A model generated the notes under the pieces. The model searched no databases. It saw only the letters and a list, made by a program, of their open reading frames with translations, and had not been told where the DNA came from. DNA of 58,982 nt, taken from the NCBI RefSeq assembly GCF_002115805.1, contig NZ_JFKC01000025.1:1-58982 (forward strand). Direction: 5' to 3'. A program made the position numbers and the translations under genes. Shown here one piece after another: positions 55,702 through 58,982 of the stretch. The DNA is from Marivita geojedonensis (GTDB lineage Bacteria > Pseudomonadota > Alphaproteobacteria > Rhodobacterales > Rhodobacteraceae). The first letter of the stretch is position 1. Each line of letters opens with the position of its first letter.

Positions 55702-56009
55702 TCCCGCACCGAACGCACGGTTTCGAAAGCATTAACATCTCTGCCGCACCTTCCCCGGCACAAAAGCTTTTGAGCGGGAAGGGTCACTCCCATGCCGCGA
55801 CACCAGAACTGACATCGCTCTCAGATGCCCCAAATCGGGGACGACCATGAGAGACCGGTCACAGAAGGCCCCGATCAGTCGGGGTACAGGTCCGAAGCCA
55901 CGGCTTTGCCAGCATGAGAGAACGGTCAGGCCCACGGGGCGGCGCCGCTTCCACTAGGTACAGAGTTCGACACCCTGCCCGCATCCGCGTGGCGGGGTCG
56001 TCGTGCCTG
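55702..56009. repeat. Structured intergenic element with a repeated 16-mer
   Basis: This gap between convergent genes holds several structures. One is a long hairpin at 55749-55782 (CCTTCCC with GGGAAGG, one bulge, around palindrome CAAAAGCTTTTG). Another is a small CCCC/GGGG hairpin (55828-55840). A third is a 6-bp stem CCCCGA-TCAG-TCGGGG (55869-55884). There are also two near-identical copies of CATGAGAGAnCGGTCA (55846-55861 and 55913-55928; 15 of 16 the same), 67 bases apart. No coherent coding frame is present. It could be a small RNA gene, a remnant repeat or a protein-binding element. Confidence 0.4.
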
Positions 56010-56477
56010 TTATTTATACTGCCCGGCGGTGATGAACTCGCCGAAGGCTTCACACCAGACCACCACAGTGGTGTACTCTGCGACGTCAACGCCTTCGGGG
56101 ACCTCAAGCAGGAAGCCTGAGAAGGATTTGACGTCCCCGATCAGCACCGCCTCGGATTTGATCGGCTTGAACGCGTCTTCGTGATCGACAAACTCCTTGG
56201 TCAGGTAGAGCTTGTAATCCGGCCCCGGTGCCAGCTTGCCCTCATGCACGATTTCCTGAGGTGTGACGCTGATCATGCCCTCTCCCCAATGCAGAAAATC
56301 GCTTCCGCGCAGTTCTCGGGTCAACTCCACCGAATACAGCGCGCGCGATGCCTTTTCCTCGAGCATGGCCGCATCGGGCGCAGGGGCTGCGGTGAGGATC
56401 GGCAGGATGTAGATGCCAAGCGCCAAACCCGCGGCAAAGGCCGCGCCATGGGTGATCAGACGGAACAGGTTACGCAT
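56010..56477 (-). CDS. DM13-domain protein, membrane anchored
   Basis: A 155-residue protein with an N-terminal signal-anchor or signal peptide (MRNLFRLITHGAAFAAGLAL and hydrophobic run to about 32) and a DM13 domain (about 60-155): GEGMISVTPQEIVHEGKLAP, GPDYKLYLTKE, KSFSGFLLEVPEGVDV and VVVWCEAFGEFITAGQY. DM13 is a beta-sandwich linked to redox proteins in animals; in bacteria its role is unclear. ATG at 56477 suits the hydrophobic start; the open frame runs to 56534. It is divergent from the RACo-like gene. Confidence 0.88.
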   Translation of the reverse strand: MRNLFRLITHGAAFAAGLALGIYILPILTAAPAPDAAMLEEKASRALYSVELTRELRGSDFLHWGEGMISVTPQEIVHEGKLAPGPDYKLYLTKEFVDHEDAFKPIKSEAVLIGDVKSFSGFLLEVPEGVDVAEYTTVVVWCEAFGEFITAGQYK

Positions 56478-56638
56478 GGAGCACTCCACCACAAAGTCGC
56501 CGCCACTCTTGCACCGGGCGTCCCAGCCGGTCAACGCTGCATCCCATGACGCTCTGCATAAAGATTATGACGTAAATCACCTTTTTCCCTCCGCGCGGAA
56601 CGCTATGGTCCCGGTCAACTGCGACCAGAGAGAATCCC

Positions 56639-58687
56639 ATGGCAAATCAAGACCCGCTCGTTGTCTTCACCCCGTCCGGCAAACGCGGACGGTTTCCTGT
56701 CGGCACCCCGGTGCTGACCGCCGCGCGGCAATTGGGTGTCGATCTGGATTCGGTCTGCGGCGGGCGCGGCATCTGTTCCAAGTGTCAGATCACGCCGTCT
56801 TATGGCGAGTTCTCCAAACACGGCGTCACCGCCAAGGAAGGCGCGCTGTCCGAATGGAACGCCGTCGAGGCGCGCTATGACGAAAAGCGCGGGCTGAAGC
56901 CGGGGCGCCGTCTGGGCTGTCAGGCCAAGGTGCAGGGCGACATCGTGATCGACGTGCCGCCGGAAAGCCAGGTCCACCGTCAGGTTGTGCGCAAGGCTGC
57001 CAGCGCGCGGGTGATCGAAATGGACCCCGCGACCCGCCTTTACTACATCGAGGTCGACGAGCCCGACATGCACACGCCCACCGGCGATCTGGAACGCGTG
57101 GCGCGTGCGCTCAGGGACCAGTGGGAGATCGAACAGGTCACCTGCGCCTTTCCGGTGCTGACGCAGTTGCAACCCGTTCTGCGCAAGGGCAAATGGGCCA
57201 TCACCGTTGCGCTGCACAGGACCGACGCATCCGCCACACCGCAGATCATCGCCGCATGGCCGGGGCTGCATGAAACGGGCCTCTATGGCCTCGCCATCGA
57301 CCTTGGCTCCACCACGGTCGCGGCGCACCTGACCAATCTCGAGACCGGCGAGGTTGTGGCCTCCTCCGGTATCATGAACCCGCAGATCCGCTTTGGCGAA
57401 GACCTGATGAGCCGCGTTAGTTACGCCATGATGAACCCGGGCGGCGACATGGAAATGACCCGCGCGGTGCGCGAGGCGATCAACACGCTGGCCGAGGAGA
57501 TTGCCAGGGAAGCGGGCATCGCCACCAGCCTCATTCTGGAAACCGTGTTTGTCTGCAACCCTGTGATGCACCACCTGCTGCTCGGCATCGACCCTGTCGA
57601 ACTGGGTCAGGCCCCCTTTGCGCTCGCCACGTCGAACCACCTCAACCTGACCGCCCGCGATCTGGAGCTCACCGCCCTGCCCGCCAGCGCGCAGATCTAC
57701 CTTCTGCCCTGCATCGCGGGCCATGTGGGGGCTGACGCCGCCGCTGTCGCACTGTCCGAGGAGCCGGGCAAATCCGACGATCTCGTGCTGATCGTCGATG
57801 TGGGCACCAATGCCGAGATCCTGCTGGGCAACACCACCCGCGTTCTGGCCTGTTCCTCGCCCACCGGCCCGGCCTTCGAGGGCGCGCAGATCTCATCCGG
57901 CCAGCGCGCCGCTCCCGGCGCGATCGAGGCGATCCGCATCGACCCCGTCACCAAGGAACCACGCTTCCGCGTGATCGGCTGTGACAAATGGTCGGACGAG
58001 GACGGCTTCTGGGACGAGACCGCCGCCACCGGCATCACCGGCATCTGCGGCTCTGGCATCATCGAGGCGGTGGCCGAGCTTCGCATCGCGGGTCTGCTCG
58101 ACCCCTCGGGCCTGATCGGATCGGCCACGCAGACCGGGACCGACCGCTGCTTTGCCGAAGGCCGCACCAACGCCTACCTGATCCACGACGCAACCGCCGA
58201 AGGCGGCCCGCGCATCACCGTCACCCAAGGCGACATCCGCGCGATCCAGCTTGCGAAATCCGCGCTCTACGCGGGCGCGCGGCTTCTTATGGACGAGATG
58301 GGTGTCGACGTGGTGGACCGCGTGGTGCTGGCAGGGGCCTTCGGGGCGCATATCAGCGCGAAACACGCGATGGTGCTGGGGATGATCCCGGACGTGCCTT
58401 TGGACAAGGTGAGCAGCGCCGGCAACGCCGCAGGCACCGGGGCACGAATCGCGCTCTGCAATCTGGCCGCGCGGGCCGAGATCGAACGCACCGTTCGCCG
58501 GATCACCAAGGTCGAAACCGCCATCGAACCGCGCTTTCAGGAACATTTCGTCGCCGCCAACGCCATCCCGCACGCCACTGACCCGTTCCCCGAACTGGGC
58601 AAGGTGGTGACGCTGCCCGTCGTCGGGTTCAACACGCAGGGGGACGGGAGTGATGGTGGTCGGGTGCGGCGACGGAAGCGGGGGTAA
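56639..58687 (+). CDS. RACo-like corrinoid activation protein (ASKHA, [2Fe-2S])
   Basis: A 682-residue protein related to RACo/RamA-type activators, which reduce inactive Co(II) corrinoid proteins back to Co(I) with ATP. The N-terminal ferredoxin domain has cluster cysteines Cys40, Cys46, Cys49 and Cys94 (CGGRGICSKC and LGCQA). The C-terminal actin-like ATPase has YGLAIDLGSTTVAAHL, LIVDVGTNAEILLGN, GITGICGSGIIEAVAEL and LAGAFGAHI. An MttB-type methyltransferase is encoded 17 kb away and is the obvious functional partner. The basic C-terminus (GGRVRRRKRG) is in part repeated as DNA downstream. The start follows GAGAGAA. Confidence 0.93.
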   Translation: MANQDPLVVFTPSGKRGRFPVGTPVLTAARQLGVDLDSVCGGRGICSKCQITPSYGEFSKHGVTAKEGALSEWNAVEARYDEKRGLKPGRRLGCQAKVQGDIVIDVPPESQVHRQVVRKAASARVIEMDPATRLYYIEVDEPDMHTPTGDLERVARALRDQWEIEQVTCAFPVLTQLQPVLRKGKWAITVALHRTDASATPQIIAAWPGLHETGLYGLAIDLGSTTVAAHLTNLETGEVVASSGIMNPQIRFGEDLMSRVSYAMMNPGGDMEMTRAVREAINTLAEEIAREAGIATSLILETVFVCNPVMHHLLLGIDPVELGQAPFALATSNHLNLTARDLELTALPASAQIYLLPCIAGHVGADAAAVALSEEPGKSDDLVLIVDVGTNAEILLGNTTRVLACSSPTGPAFEGAQISSGQRAAPGAIEAIRIDPVTKEPRFRVIGCDKWSDEDGFWDETAATGITGICGSGIIEAVAELRIAGLLDPSGLIGSATQTGTDRCFAEGRTNAYLIHDATAEGGPRITVTQGDIRAIQLAKSALYAGARLLMDEMGVDVVDRVVLAGAFGAHISAKHAMVLGMIPDVPLDKVSSAGNAAGTGARIALCNLAARAEIERTVRRITKVETAIEPRFQEHFVAANAIPHATDPFPELGKVVTLPVVGFNTQGDGSDGGRVRRRKRG

Positions 58688-58707
58688 TCCATAAAAGATC
58701 AGTGCAA

Positions 58708-58757
58708 GCGTCCGCCCGGGTGGGCGCGAACGCGCCCGCCTTGGGGCGGGCGGACGC
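58708..58757 (+). terminator. Long GC-rich double hairpin after the RACo-like gene
   Basis: GCGTCCGCCC (58708-58717) pairs perfectly with GGGCGGACGC (58748-58757). Inside it GGGCGC (58722-58727) pairs with GCGCCC (58732-58737). It lies 20 bases after the stop and just before the decayed copy of the gene's end. There is no T-run, so it may be a terminator or a structure that favoured the duplication. Confidence 0.5.
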
Positions 58758-58786
58758 GTCGCCGCCGCTGGCGCGACGGCGTTGGT

Positions 58787-58939
58787 GAGATCGAACGCAC
58801 CGTGCGCCAGATCACCAAGGTTGAAACGGCTTATTGAGCAACTCCAGGAACTGGGCAAGTTGATGGCGCTGCCCGTCGTCGGGTTCAACACGCAGGGGGA
58901 CGGGAGTGATGGCGGTCGGGTGAGGAGAAGGAAGCGGGT
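58787..58939 (+). pseudogene. Decayed partial copy of the 3' end of the RACo-like gene
   Basis: Bases 58787-58831 repeat 58478-58522 of the gene with few changes (GAGATCGAACGCACCG at both starts). Bases 58848-58939 repeat 58592 to about 58683, including a long identical run through CGTCGTCGGGTTCAACACGC. The 69 bases between them in the gene are replaced by about 16 unrelated bases, and a TGA arises in the joint. The copy thus encodes nothing complete and is a duplicated, deleted remnant. Confidence 0.85.
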
Positions 58940-58982
58940 ACGATATTGGCATAACCCCGGATTTTCACTTAAAGCACTAGGG

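Overview
The window looks like chromosomal DNA of a Roseobacter-group alphaproteobacterium (Rhodobacteraceae). The evidence is high-GC, Rhodobacterales-type gene blocks (yicC-gmk, rpsB-tsf, pstSCAB-phoU-phoB, bdhA-patatin, guaB-rsmB-cckA, recA-alaS), an alphaproteobacterial LexA box (GTTC-N7-GTTC) at recA, CtrA-type boxes, and a CckA hybrid kinase. Genus cannot be fixed from the sequence alone.

Positions 1 to about 5,940 are an accessory island of visibly lower GC. It holds the 3' end of a VasI/TagO-like gene, a small serine recombinase with res-like repeats beside it, a two-helix membrane protein, a leftward group of three genes (two exported proteins and a zinc-ribbon/YbjQ protein) and a tyrosine integrase. 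The left border lies outside the window. From 5,970 on the DNA is core-like.

6.0-11.6 kb carries yicC, gmk, a gamma-carbonic-anhydrase-like gene, a HupE/UreJ-type membrane protein, and rpsB-tsf with promoter and terminators. A LuxR-type solo regulator (11.9-12.65 kb) faces the phosphate regulon (13.1-20.4 kb). That block has a Pho box, pstS with an intra-operon terminator, pstC, pstA, pstB, phoU and phoB, and a convergent phoR whose start overlaps a trans-sulfuration-type PLP enzyme.

21.7-40.3 kb is a mosaic of metabolic and envelope genes: pseudouridine breakdown (psuK-psuG), DUF502, a Ca2+/Na+ antiporter, patatin and 3-hydroxybutyrate dehydrogenase, a SnoaL-like protein, a candidate small RNA, an orphan YejA-like binding protein, an entericidin-like lipoprotein, an XRE-cupin regulator divergent from an acyl-CoA ligase, a DsbA-like protein, a potassium-channel pore, an MFS pump, icd, a TPM protein, a YitT protein, a non-pyrrolysine MttB-family methyltransferase, an SMR pump and an OmpW/Omp25-like beta-barrel.

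40.6-58.98 kb carries typA, a secreted HExxH protein, DUF1330, alaS, recA, a small sulfotransferase-like protein, cckA, rsmB, guaB, a ureohydrolase, a class III CoA transferase, a DM13 protein, and a RACo-like corrinoid activator. The 3' end of that last gene is partly duplicated and decayed just downstream.

The most interesting non-standard signals are the candidate sRNA at 27.71-27.78 kb, the RACo 3' fragment, the structured intergenic element at 55.66-55.93 kb, the CtrA boxes at the island edge and upstream of cckA, the LuxR solo lacking the AHL-contacting aspartate, and the unknown exported operon in the island. I saw no tRNA, rRNA or CRISPR array.
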